A stretch of 64,000 nucleotides of DNA from Flavobacterium sp. 1 (lineage in GTDB: Bacteria; Bacteroidota; Bacteroidia; Flavobacteriales; Flavobacteriaceae), in assembly GCF_002797935.1 (NCBI RefSeq), contig NZ_PGER01000001.1, positions 4,650,001 through 4,714,000 on the forward strand. Direction: 5' to 3'. Each line of letters starts with the position of its first letter. Position 1 is the stretch's first letter. The position numbers were made by a program, and so were the translations under genes. Of this stretch, positions 1-7,869 are shown piece after piece. Under the pieces are notes generated by a model. The model had not been told where the DNA came from. It searched no databases and was given only the letters and a program-made list of their open reading frames with translations.

Positions 1-224
1 GTAGTGGCACCAATCGAAAAGGCGAGGAGATAAACCGCGATGCCGAAAAACAGTTGAAATTTGGTGTTTTTTTTGCTTGAATAATATGTACTGATAAAAA
101 TAATAACAGTTATAACCAAAAAAGCAAATATTGCAGGGGGAATTGGTCTTAGGAAATATACCGTGAATATACCTGATATAAAGGCTGTTGTGATTCTGGC
201 TAATGGGAATTGTAGTACTTTCAT
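1..224 (-). CDS. comEC: ComEC/Rec2-family competence protein, N-terminal part (cut by window edge)
   Basis: The reverse strand opens with ATG at 224-222 and stays open to the window edge, giving about 74 residues that begin MKVLQFPLARITTAF. They form two hydrophobic segments (about residues 10-45 and 55-74) separated by a short YSSKKN loop. This fits the N-terminal membrane domain of ComEC/Rec2 proteins, which form the inner-membrane DNA channel in transformation. Family members in flavobacteria, as I recall, lie just after lpxB in the same direction, which is the arrangement here apart from the inserted gene at 527-2692. Only the membrane start is visible, so the call rests on the N-terminal pattern and on context; another polytopic membrane protein is possible. 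Confidence 0.6.
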   Translation of the reverse strand, partial: MKVLQFPLARITTAFISGIFTVYFLRPIPPAIFAFLVITVIIFISTYYSSKKNTKFQLFFGIAVYLLAFSIGAT

Positions 225-395
225 ACTGCCAAAATACAAATATTTTTGTAAGAAATAAAACCTTTTTTTAATTATGGTTTGCGAAGGGTGTCTTAGAGAT
301 GCTTAACAGATGTTAACCTGAGTTTGATTAATACAAAGCAAAAACAGTTATTATAAACAAAATTTACATTAAGTGAATTTATGGCTGTAAATTCC

Positions 396-403
396 TATAT
401 TTG
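396..403 (+). promoter_or_regulatory. Bacteroidota -7 box (TATATTTG) for the Z1 gene
   Basis: TATATTTG matches the TAnnTTTG -7 consensus of Bacteroidota sigma factor. No clean -33 TTTG is seen about 20 bases upstream. It would give a leader of about 115 bases before the ATG at 527. Confidence 0.4.
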
Positions 404-412
404 AAAATGAAT

Positions 413-493
413 AGGATAAAACAAACTTTCGGTTAAAGTTCCTAAATATAGGTTGATTCATTAAGGTTTGTTTTACGTTCAAAGAGTTATCCT
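413..493 (+). repeat. Nested inverted repeats in the leader of the Z1 gene
   Basis: Two perfect complementary pairs are nested: AGGATAA (413-419) with TTATCCT (487-493), and AAAACAAAC (418-426) with GTTTGTTTT (466-474). Together they can fold the leader between the putative promoter and the start codon at 527 into an interrupted hairpin. The pairing is seen directly; a regulatory role, or an origin as the end of an inserted segment, is inference. Confidence 0.45.
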
Positions 494-526
494 AAGCTTA
501 AAAAAATATAACTAAATCTGAATAAT

Positions 527-2692
527 ATGAGCCAAATGTATAAGAGTTTTATTGAGTCTAAAGGTTATTCTACTGATTTACAGGAATGTATTGAGAAAAC
601 AGTTGACGAATTAACAAAAAACAGGACGAATTTTAATGACCCAGGAATGTTGCTCGGGAAAATCCAAAGCGGAAAAACTAGGACATTTATCGGAATTATA
701 GCACTTGCTTTTGACAGAGGTTATAATATTTGCGTAATATTCACGAAGGGTACAAAGGCACTTGCTGAACAAACTATGAAACGTCTAGATAATGAGTTTT
801 TTCAATTCATTGAAAATGATGAACTAAAAGTTTATGACATTATGAGCTTGCCATCACTGACACCATACATTAAGCAACAAAATCTCATTTTTATAGTAAA
901 AAAAGAGACAAACAATCTTGACCATTTAGTAAAACTATTTATAAATAACCCTGATTTGTCACAAAAGAAAGTACTATTTGTTGACGACGAGGCAGATTTT
1001 GCAAGTATTGGATTTAAAAGAGACCGCAGTGCTCAAAGTGGAATTTCTATAAATGTATTAGCCCAAAAAATAAATTCTATACGACAAGGGTTTGAAAATA
1101 ACTACAGTTTTTTACAAGTTACAGCGACACCATATTCTTTGTATTTGCAACCAGGTGGTGAATTAGAATTAAACAGTGATGTGTTTGAGCCTATTAAGCC
1201 CGCTTTTACATCTTTGGTTCCAATTCACGATGCTTACATTGGAGGACAACAATATTTTGAAGAATCTCAAAATCCAGAATCTCCATATTCTAAGCTTTAT
1301 ACAAGAGTTCCTGACAATGAAATTGAAGTTCTAAACAGAAGAGACCAACGTTATCTTAATAATATAACTACAACACCAAATCTTTCTGTATTTCGAAGTG
1401 CAATTATGAATTTTTTAGTTGGCGGTTCAATCCGAATTCTTCAAAATGAATTAAATCAAAAAAAATATAAATGCAGTTTTATTATACACACATCAACAAC
1501 AAAAGACAGGCATCAATGGCAAATTGAACTCGTTGAAGCATTGTTATCAAGTCTTACTGAGTCAGCATCAACCGAAAGTCAAGATTTAAAAGATTTAATT
1601 GAAATATCTTATTCGGATTTAGCAGAATCAATTGAGATGAACGGAGATAATTCTTTTACTCTTCAAAGAGTTACTAAGAAAGTTATAGAAGCACTAAATG
1701 ATGGTTATGTAGGAGTTACAAAAATTAATTCTGAAAATCAGATAGCTGCTTTATTAGATCGAAATGGTCAATTAAGGCTTGACAACCCATTCAATATTTT
1801 TATAGGTGGACAGATACTTGATAGAGGCATTACCATTGACAATTTAATAGGATTCTTTTATGGAAGAAACCCGAATACATTTCAACAAGATACTGTTTTA
1901 CAGCATTCTCGAATGTATGGAGCCCGAAGTTCAAAAGATATGGCATTAACAAGACTTTATACATCAAGTAGGATATATAATGCTCTCCTCTCAATGCACG
2001 AATTTGACTCAGCTTTGCGTGATGCTTTTGAAGAAGGTATTCACAATGGGGATAATAGTGTTGTATTTGTTGAGAGAGATGAACAGGGATTAATTAGACC
2101 ATGTGCACCTAATAAAATCCTAATTACATCAACCCATACTATACGACCACACTCACGATTTCTTCCTGTGGGATTTCAAACAAAAGCTAGAACACATATT
2201 CAAACCACAATTACTGAAATAGATAGAATATTAAATGAATTTTCAAATGGAAATTTTGAACAACCATTTCTATTAGATGTTGAAAAGGTTTTCGAATTAA
2301 TTGATTTGATAAACTCAACATTTGAATTCGAAGAAAGATATGAGAACATAGGTCTTGAATGGGATTATCTAACCTTCAAAGCAATTTTAAGAAGACTTCA
2401 AGCAAATATTTCAAATCAAGATTTAAAAGGAAAAATCTATTGTTATGTACAAACAAATAGAAATCTAAGTCGAAAAAAAAATAACGGACTAACATTTTCG
2501 GATGCACCTGATGATGGTAATACTGATAGAAGAATTGCAAGAAATGTTTCAAATGAAACTGCTTGCTTAATTCTCCTTAAACAAAATGGTTTAAAGGTTA
2601 ATGGTTGGCGAGATGCAGAATTTTGGTGGCCAATATTAATGACACCTCTGAATTCTAGGCCAGCGGTATTTGCAAGTGAAACAATGAATTGA
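527..2692 (+). CDS. Z1-domain superfamily II helicase-like ATPase, probable defence gene
   Basis: A 721-residue protein with a P-loop GKIQSGKT (44-51), a Walker B-type VLFVDDEAD (149-157), a motif III-like TATPY (199-203), GGQILDRGITID (427-438) and a motif VI-like QHSRMYGAR (459-467). This order is that of the Z1 (PF10593) helicase-like proteins, described in restriction-modification-like operons with GHKL/MORC ATPases, methylases and nucleases (Iyer, Abhiman and Aravind). Here it stands alone: no methylase or nuclease lies beside it, and the C-terminal 250 residues show no motif I recognise. It points rightward between leftward comEC and lpxB, whose spacing would otherwise suit one operon, so it looks inserted. 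An anti-phage or plasmid-restriction role is inference. Confidence 0.75.
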   Translation: MSQMYKSFIESKGYSTDLQECIEKTVDELTKNRTNFNDPGMLLGKIQSGKTRTFIGIIALAFDRGYNICVIFTKGTKALAEQTMKRLDNEFFQFIENDELKVYDIMSLPSLTPYIKQQNLIFIVKKETNNLDHLVKLFINNPDLSQKKVLFVDDEADFASIGFKRDRSAQSGISINVLAQKINSIRQGFENNYSFLQVTATPYSLYLQPGGELELNSDVFEPIKPAFTSLVPIHDAYIGGQQYFEESQNPESPYSKLYTRVPDNEIEVLNRRDQRYLNNITTTPNLSVFRSAIMNFLVGGSIRILQNELNQKKYKCSFIIHTSTTKDRHQWQIELVEALLSSLTESASTESQDLKDLIEISYSDLAESIEMNGDNSFTLQRVTKKVIEALNDGYVGVTKINSENQIAALLDRNGQLRLDNPFNIFIGGQILDRGITIDNLIGFFYGRNPNTFQQDTVLQHSRMYGARSSKDMALTRLYTSSRIYNALLSMHEFDSALRDAFEEGIHNGDNSVVFVERDEQGLIRPCAPNKILITSTHTIRPHSRFLPVGFQTKARTHIQTTITEIDRILNEFSNGNFEQPFLLDVEKVFELIDLINSTFEFEERYENIGLEWDYLTFKAILRRLQANISNQDLKGKIYCYVQTNRNLSRKKNNGLTFSDAPDDGNTDRRIARNVSNETACLILLKQNGLKVNGWRDAEFWWPILMTPLNSRPAVFASETMN

Positions 2693-2887
2693 AAATAAAA
2701 ACCATCCGGTTACATTGGCTAAATTTAAAAAAACAGTATCTATTTATACAAATTTAATGACACCGAAAAACAACCTGATTTAGTCCCAAACCTCTTGTGG
2801 AAAGCAACACGTTAACAAAAAATCCAAATGCCTTCTTCTTCAAAATTAATAACCAAACTCAAATTTTTAACCGCATCGTTTGTTTCG

Positions 2888-2970
2888 GGTGAGGGATAGA
2901 AGCAAGCTACCGAAGTAGTGCGGATAGCCCGATCTCGTTGCAATATGATTTGAATTTTAATGCAACGAGA
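2888..2970. repeat. Flavobacterial intergenic repeat-like element with perfect hairpin
   Basis: The 301-base gap after the Z1 gene has no ORF of note. Near its lpxB end it carries TCTCGTTGCA (2933-2942) and its exact complement TGCAACGAGA (2961-2970), with an 18-base loop. Just before it, a stretch containing GGGATAGAAGC and GTAGTGCGGATAGCCCGAT resembles, in reverse complement, the ATCCAGCTATCCACTAC motif at 45898-45914. The hairpin lies downstream of both the Z1 gene and lpxB, so it may serve as a terminator, although its flanking T-run is poor. Confidence 0.5.
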
Positions 2971-2993
2971 GCACGCCCAAAATATTCTAAAAA

Positions 2994-4106
2994 TTACTTT
3001 ATAGAATCAACAATTAAATGAGCTGTTTTTTTGCTGGCGCCTATTCCGCCTAGTTTTTCTTCGAGTAAATCATAGTTTTCGAGCAACGTTTTGCGGTAAT
3101 TGGGTTCCAGAATTTTGGTTAATTCTTCTCGGATGCGCTTGGTTGAGCAATCGTCCTGAATCAATTCGGTGACAACTTCTCTGTCCATGATTAGGTTGAC
3201 GAGCGAAATGTATTTTAGGGTGATGATGCGTTTGGCGATTTGATAGGAAGCCCAGCTGCCTTTGTAGCAAACGACTTCGGGAACTTTGAAAAGAGCAGTT
3301 TCGAGTGTTGCCGTTCCTGAGGTTACCAGTGCTGCGGTGGCATTGCGCAATAAAGCATAAGTTTTGTTGGAAATGAATTTTATGTTTTCGCCAGAAATGA
3401 ATTGCTGGTAAAAGGATAATTCCTGGCTTGGCGCTCCCGCAATTACAAATTGATAATCGGGAAAATCACTGACAACGCTTAACATTACCGACAGCATTTT
3501 GCTGATTTCCTGTTTTCGGCTACCGGGTAAAATGGCAATAATCGGTTTTTCGGACAATTGATTTTCGATTCTGAAAGTATTGGTGTCAACACCCGATTGG
3601 TTGTGAATGGCATCAATCAACGGATGACCGACAAATTCAACTGGGAATTTATGTTTGACTTCGTAGAAATCTTTTTCAAAAGGCAGAATCACGTACATTT
3701 TGTCAACGTCATGTTTGATGGCTTTGATTCGGTTTTCTTTCCAAGCCCAAATTTGAGGGGAAATATAGTAATGATTTTTATAACCGGTTTGCTTCGCCCA
3801 TTTGGCGATCCGCATGTTGAAACCGGGATAATCGATGTAAATAATCACATCTGGTTTGAATTGCGTAATATTATTTTTGCAGATAGTGATATTATTTAAA
3901 ATGGTCTTCAGATTAAAAATCACTTCGACAAACCCCATAAAAGCCAGTTCACGATAGTGTTTTACCAAAGTTCCGCCTACATTTTGCATCAAATCGCCAC
4001 CCCAAAAAAGGATGTCGGCATTTGGGTCCTCTTCATAGAGCGCTTTCATCAAATTAGAGCCATGTAAATCTCCAGAAGCTTCTCCTGCAATAATATAGTA
4101 TTTCAT
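2994..4106 (-). CDS. lpxB: Lipid-A-disaccharide synthase
   Basis: LpxB joins UDP-diacylglucosamine to lipid X (diacylglucosamine-1-phosphate) to make the lipid A disaccharide at the inner face of the cytoplasmic membrane. The 370-residue product starts MKYYIIAGEASGDLHGSNL, the family's N-terminal GEASGD signature, and carries FVGHPLID near residue 160 and ILPGSRKQEI near 195, the conserved glycosyltransferase-B motifs, followed by TSGTATLETAL, the donor-binding region. Length is normal for GT19. It is the third gene of a leftward run surE - small membrane gene - lpxB. The run would continue into comEC but for the inserted gene at 527-2692. Confidence 0.95.
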   Translation of the reverse strand: MKYYIIAGEASGDLHGSNLMKALYEEDPNADILFWGGDLMQNVGGTLVKHYRELAFMGFVEVIFNLKTILNNITICKNNITQFKPDVIIYIDYPGFNMRIAKWAKQTGYKNHYYISPQIWAWKENRIKAIKHDVDKMYVILPFEKDFYEVKHKFPVEFVGHPLIDAIHNQSGVDTNTFRIENQLSEKPIIAILPGSRKQEISKMLSVMLSVVSDFPDYQFVIAGAPSQELSFYQQFISGENIKFISNKTYALLRNATAALVTSGTATLETALFKVPEVVCYKGSWASYQIAKRIITLKYISLVNLIMDREVVTELIQDDCSTKRIREELTKILEPNYRKTLLENYDLLEEKLGGIGASKKTAHLIVDSIK

Positions 4107-4223
4107 TTTTGTAATTTTTTAGATGAACAAAGATAGTGTTTGTTGAATAGATTCTAAGACTCTAAGATTTTGGCAGTAATTAAAAAAACTTAGAATCTCA
4201 GCAACTTAGCATCTGTATCTTCC

Positions 4224-4496
4224 TTAAAGAAACAAGGTAACAATGGTAAGCATAATAACTGCCAAAACAACACCTCTTGCCATGAGCTCTTTATTCATTT
4301 TTAGCAAAACTGCAAATGCGATTAAATCAAGTATGGAACCAAGAGTAACAATTTTGCCGAGATGGCCTTCGTTTTTCATTGTTTGAATTCCTACTAAAAA
4401 ATCTGAGTGCATCACAATTGTGATGTAAAGAAACATTCCTAAGAAAGAAGCAATGATTCCAATTATAAATCCGATGAGTAAATCTATTTTATTCAT
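4224..4496 (-). CDS. Small conserved membrane protein of unknown function
   Basis: A 90-residue protein, almost all hydrophobic, with probable membrane helices at about 5-30, 47-65 and 72-89 and a short polar loop (MKNEGHLGK) between the first two. It starts 6 bases after the surE stop, so the two are translated from one message; lpxB follows after 117 bases. I recognise no domain. Its fixed place between surE and lpxB suggests an envelope-related protein, but no function can be read from the sequence. Confidence 0.75.
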   Translation of the reverse strand: MNKIDLLIGFIIGIIASFLGMFLYITIVMHSDFLVGIQTMKNEGHLGKIVTLGSILDLIAFAVLLKMNKELMARGVVLAVIMLTIVTLFL

Positions 4497-4502
4497 ATTT
4501 CT

Positions 4503-5282
4503 TTATTTAATCCAGTCTCTTTTGGTTAAATTTTGTACGGCATGATGCGCAGTAAGGTCAAATTGTACGGGGACTATGGAGATAAAACCGTTTTGCAGTG
4601 CCCATTCATCAGTGTCTTCCCCTTTGTCCAGATTGATGAATTCTCCAGTAAGCCAGTAGTAATCTTTGCCTTGAGGGGTTTTTCGCTTGTCAAATTTTTC
4701 AGTCCAAACCGCATTTGCCTGACGGCAAATTTTGATTCCTTTGATTTCTTTTTCTTTTAATTTGGGGAAATTTACATTCAGGATGACGCCTTCTGGCAGT
4801 TTATTATTTAAGACTTCGAGAGTTATGGTTTTGATGTGGGACTTGATTTGTGTAAAGTCGGCATTCCAATCGTAGTCTAATAAGGAGAATCCAATTGCTT
4901 GTATGCCTTCGATTCCTGCTTCTACAGCGGCACTCATGGTTCCTGAATAGATAACGTTTATGGATGAATTGGATCCATGGTTAATGCCTGATACGCAAAG
5001 ATCCGGTTTTCTTTTCAGAATTTCGTGCACGGCTATTTTTACGCAGTCTACGGGAGTTCCAGAACAGCTGTATTCTGTTATTGCATCTGTATCTTTAGAG
5101 ATTTTATTGAGATACAAAGTGTCGTTTATGGTAATGGCATGACCCATTGCGCTTTGGGGTTTGTCAGGAGCGACAACAACAACATCTCCTATTGTCGCCA
5201 TAACTTCTATTAAAGTTCGGATTCCTGGAGCAGAAACTCCATCGTCATTTGTAATTAGTATTAAAGGCCTTTCATTTTTCAT
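4503..5282 (-). CDS. surE: 5'/3'-nucleotidase SurE
   Basis: SurE removes phosphate from 5'- and 3'-nucleoside monophosphates using a divalent metal. The 259-residue product opens with the metal-binding ILITNDDGVSAPG (Asp13, Asp14) and has SGTPVDCVK and SGINHGSN (about residues 95-130), which complete the family's metal and phosphate site. Length is standard. It is the first gene of the leftward run with the small membrane gene and lpxB, and it diverges from the first prc gene across a 200-base spacer that carries its likely promoter. Confidence 0.95.
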   Translation of the reverse strand: MKNERPLILITNDDGVSAPGIRTLIEVMATIGDVVVVAPDKPQSAMGHAITINDTLYLNKISKDTDAITEYSCSGTPVDCVKIAVHEILKRKPDLCVSGINHGSNSSINVIYSGTMSAAVEAGIEGIQAIGFSLLDYDWNADFTQIKSHIKTITLEVLNNKLPEGVILNVNFPKLKEKEIKGIKICRQANAVWTEKFDKRKTPQGKDYYWLTGEFINLDKGEDTDEWALQNGFISIVPVQFDLTAHHAVQNLTKRDWIK

Positions 5283-5331
5283 TGAGGGAAGTTAAAAAGA
5301 ATAATTTTTTGATAAAAATTGTATTTGAAAA

Positions 5332-5339
5332 CAAATGTA
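5332..5339 (-). promoter_or_regulatory. Probable surE -7 box (TACATTTG on the reverse strand)
   Basis: CAAATGTA on the forward strand reads TACATTTG on the reverse strand, an exact TAnnTTTG match about 50 bases before the surE start. A TTTG lies 25 bases upstream (5365-5368), slightly further than usual for a -33 element. Confidence 0.45.
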
Positions 5340-5493
5340 CTAACACAAAATCTTATATTGCGAACAAATAAAATATATTTTTTCTGCTTAGTTTTTTTAA
5401 TGTCAGAAAATCTATTTTATATCTTTAACAAAAAATTATGCAGCAAAATTGGGAGTTGGCATGGTTTTTAATGTAACTTAGTTTAAAAAATTG

Positions 5494-7667
5494 ATGAATT
5501 CTATTGTAAGCTTTATGAAAAGAAATTATAAAATACTCATAGCAGTAGCGTGCCTATCGGTCACCTTATTTGCCTTTAATATTAATTCAAGAAAAGCTAT
5601 TGATCCGGAAAGAGATAAAATATTGTTGGAATTATTGACGTTTGTAATTGAGAAAGGACATTATAATCCAGCAGTTATTGATGACGATTTTTCAAAAGGT
5701 GTCTACAAGGATTATATAGCCGCTTTGGATCCGTCTAAGCGGTTTTTCCTGCAGTCGGACATTAATGAGTTTTCCAAATTCGAAATAGAGCTTGATGATC
5801 AATTAACGAATAAAGATTTAACTTTCTTTAACCTTACTTATGATCGTTTAATGCTTCGTATGGATGAAAGTAAAAAAATTTTCAAAGACATTTTGAACAA
5901 GCCTTTTGACTATAATGTTGATGAGGATTTTAATGTTGATTATGATAAAGCTCCATATGCCAAAAATATCGCTGAATTGAAAGAGAGATGGAGAAAACAA
6001 ATAAAATTATCTACATTATCGTCTTTTACAGATAAGCAAAAATTGGAAGCGGAAAAAAAATTAAAAGACCCTAACTATGTTGTTAAATCGGATGCGGTTT
6101 TAGAAAAAGAAACAAGAGAAAGCTCTTTGAATTCGCTAAATGATTCTTTTGGATTTATGAGTGAATTAAAAAGAGACGACTGGTTTACATTGTATATTAA
6201 CTCCATTATGGCTCGTTTTGATCCGCATACCACTTATTTTGCTCCAGAAGAAAAAGAAAGATTCGATGTGAGTATGAGCGGTAAATTAGAAGGAATTGGC
6301 GCCAGACTGCAAAAAAAGAACGACTATACCGAAATTTCTGAATTAATTTCAGGCGGACCAGCTTGGAGAGGAAAACAGTTAGAAGCTGGAGATTTAGTGA
6401 TGAAAGTTGCACAAGGTAACGGCGTGCCGGTTGATGTAGTTGGAATGCGTCTAGATGATGTAGTTAAAAAATTAAAGGGCCAAAAGGTTCTGAAGTTCGT
6501 TTAACAGTTAAAAAAGTAGACGGAACTATTCAGATAATTTCTATAATACGTGATATTGTAGAGATTGAAGAAACTTATGCTAAATCTAGTGTAGTTGAAA
6601 GGAATGGTAACAAATATGGTGTAATTTATTTACCTAAATTTTATATCGATTTTGAAAATAAAGACGGCAGAGATGCTGGGAAAGACATAGCTCTTGAGGT
6701 CGACAGATTGAAAAAAGCGGGTGTAAGCGGTATTGTTTTGGATGTACGTGATGATGGCGGAGGTTCATTATCTACTGTGGTTGACATTGCTGGTCTGTTT
6801 ATTGAGCAGGGACCAATCGTTCAGATAAAATCAGCGGGGAAGAAAAAAGAAATTTTATACGATACTGATAAAAAAATTGAATGGGACGGTCCATTGGTAA
6901 TAATGGTAAATGAATTTTCAGCGTCTGCTTCAGAGATTTTGGCGGCTGCTATTCAGGATTATAAAAGAGGAATTATTATTGGAAGTAAACAAACCTATGG
7001 TAAAGGAACTGTTCAAAATGTAATTGATTTGAACCAGTTTGTGCGCAATAGTTCAGCTGGTGATTTAGGGGCGTTAAAAACCACTACCCAGAAATTTTAC
7101 AGAATAAACGGAGGTTCTACCCAGCTTGAAGGAGTAAGCAGTGATGTTGTTATGCCAGATCGTTATGCTTATTTAAAAATGGGAGAGCGCGATGAAGAGA
7201 ATGCAATGAAATGGGATAAAATTGATCCGGCTCCATATACTGTTTGGAATAAAAATTCAAAATTTGATCAGGCAATAGCTAACAGCAAACAAAGAATTGA
7301 GAAAAATGTTCAATTTCAATTGATTGAAGAGAATGCTAAATGGATTGACAGCAGAAGCAATGAGAATAATTACAGCTTGAATATTGATAAATTTAAAGTT
7401 GCTCAAAATCAAATAGAAGAATCTGCCAAAAAGTTCAAACCTATTCTTGATTATAAAAACAATCTAAAATTCAGTTCACTGCCTTATGAATTAGAAGGGT
7501 TTGCTAAAGATTCAGTTCTAAAAGAAAAAAGAGACAGATGGCATGAAAGTTTATCTAAAGATATTTATGTTGAAGAAGCTTTAAACGTACTTGATGATCT
7601 GCAAACGAAATCAATCGTGAAAAATTCTATTCCTGGAGATAAAAAAGGAAAGTTAGTTAAATCGTAA
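5494..7667 (+). pseudogene. prc: Carboxy-terminal processing protease Prc/Tsp, copy 1, broken by a one-base frameshift
   Basis: This S41-family periplasmic protease resembles the next gene along its whole length: N-terminal helical domain, PDZ (about residues 245-330), S41 catalytic domain with SASASEIL serine motif and YGKGTVQ lysine motif, and the C-terminal Tsp domain. The reading frame breaks at 6474-6477: TTAAAGGGCC here against ATAAAAGGGCC in copy 2, that is, one A missing from a run. The first frame ends in a stop at 6502-6504, and the rest reads on in another frame to 7667 with no further lesion. The start matching copy 2 is the ATG at 5515 (MKRNYKIL). With one lesion in a homopolymer, recent inactivation and a sequencing error are both possible. 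Confidence 0.85.
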
Positions 7668-7692
7668 ATTTAGCATTTGATTATAAAGGAAG

Positions 7693-7719
7693 CGCTCCAA
7701 TTTTTGGAGCGTTTTTTTT
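7693..7719 (+). terminator. Rho-independent terminator after prc copy 1
   Basis: CGCTCCAA (7693-7700), a three-base loop, and TTGGAGCG (7704-7711), followed by eight T residues. Confidence 0.9.
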
Positions 7720-7869
7720 ATATAATTGGTTGAATATGTTAAATAATGACATAAAAGGTCTTTTGGTCAATTGATTTGTTTAAGTTTAAAAAAACTAATT
7801 TATATTTTAGTAAAATATTATGCGGATGTCGGTTAAAAGACAAAACAAAAAAAACAATACCACCAGTAC

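Noticed and set aside
412..441. Nine-codon ORF after the Z1 promoter box as a leader peptide
   Set aside because: No run of one amino acid and no following terminator; only the inverted repeats are notable.
3558..3899. A 113-codon frame opposite lpxB
   Set aside because: It lies wholly antisense to a clear lpxB with better family motifs; no homology or promoter of its own.
6708..7667. Treating the second half of prc copy 1 as a separate protease gene
   Set aside because: Its first ATG lies in the middle of the S41 domain and the upstream homology continues in the same frame back to 6477, so it is the rest of a frameshifted gene.
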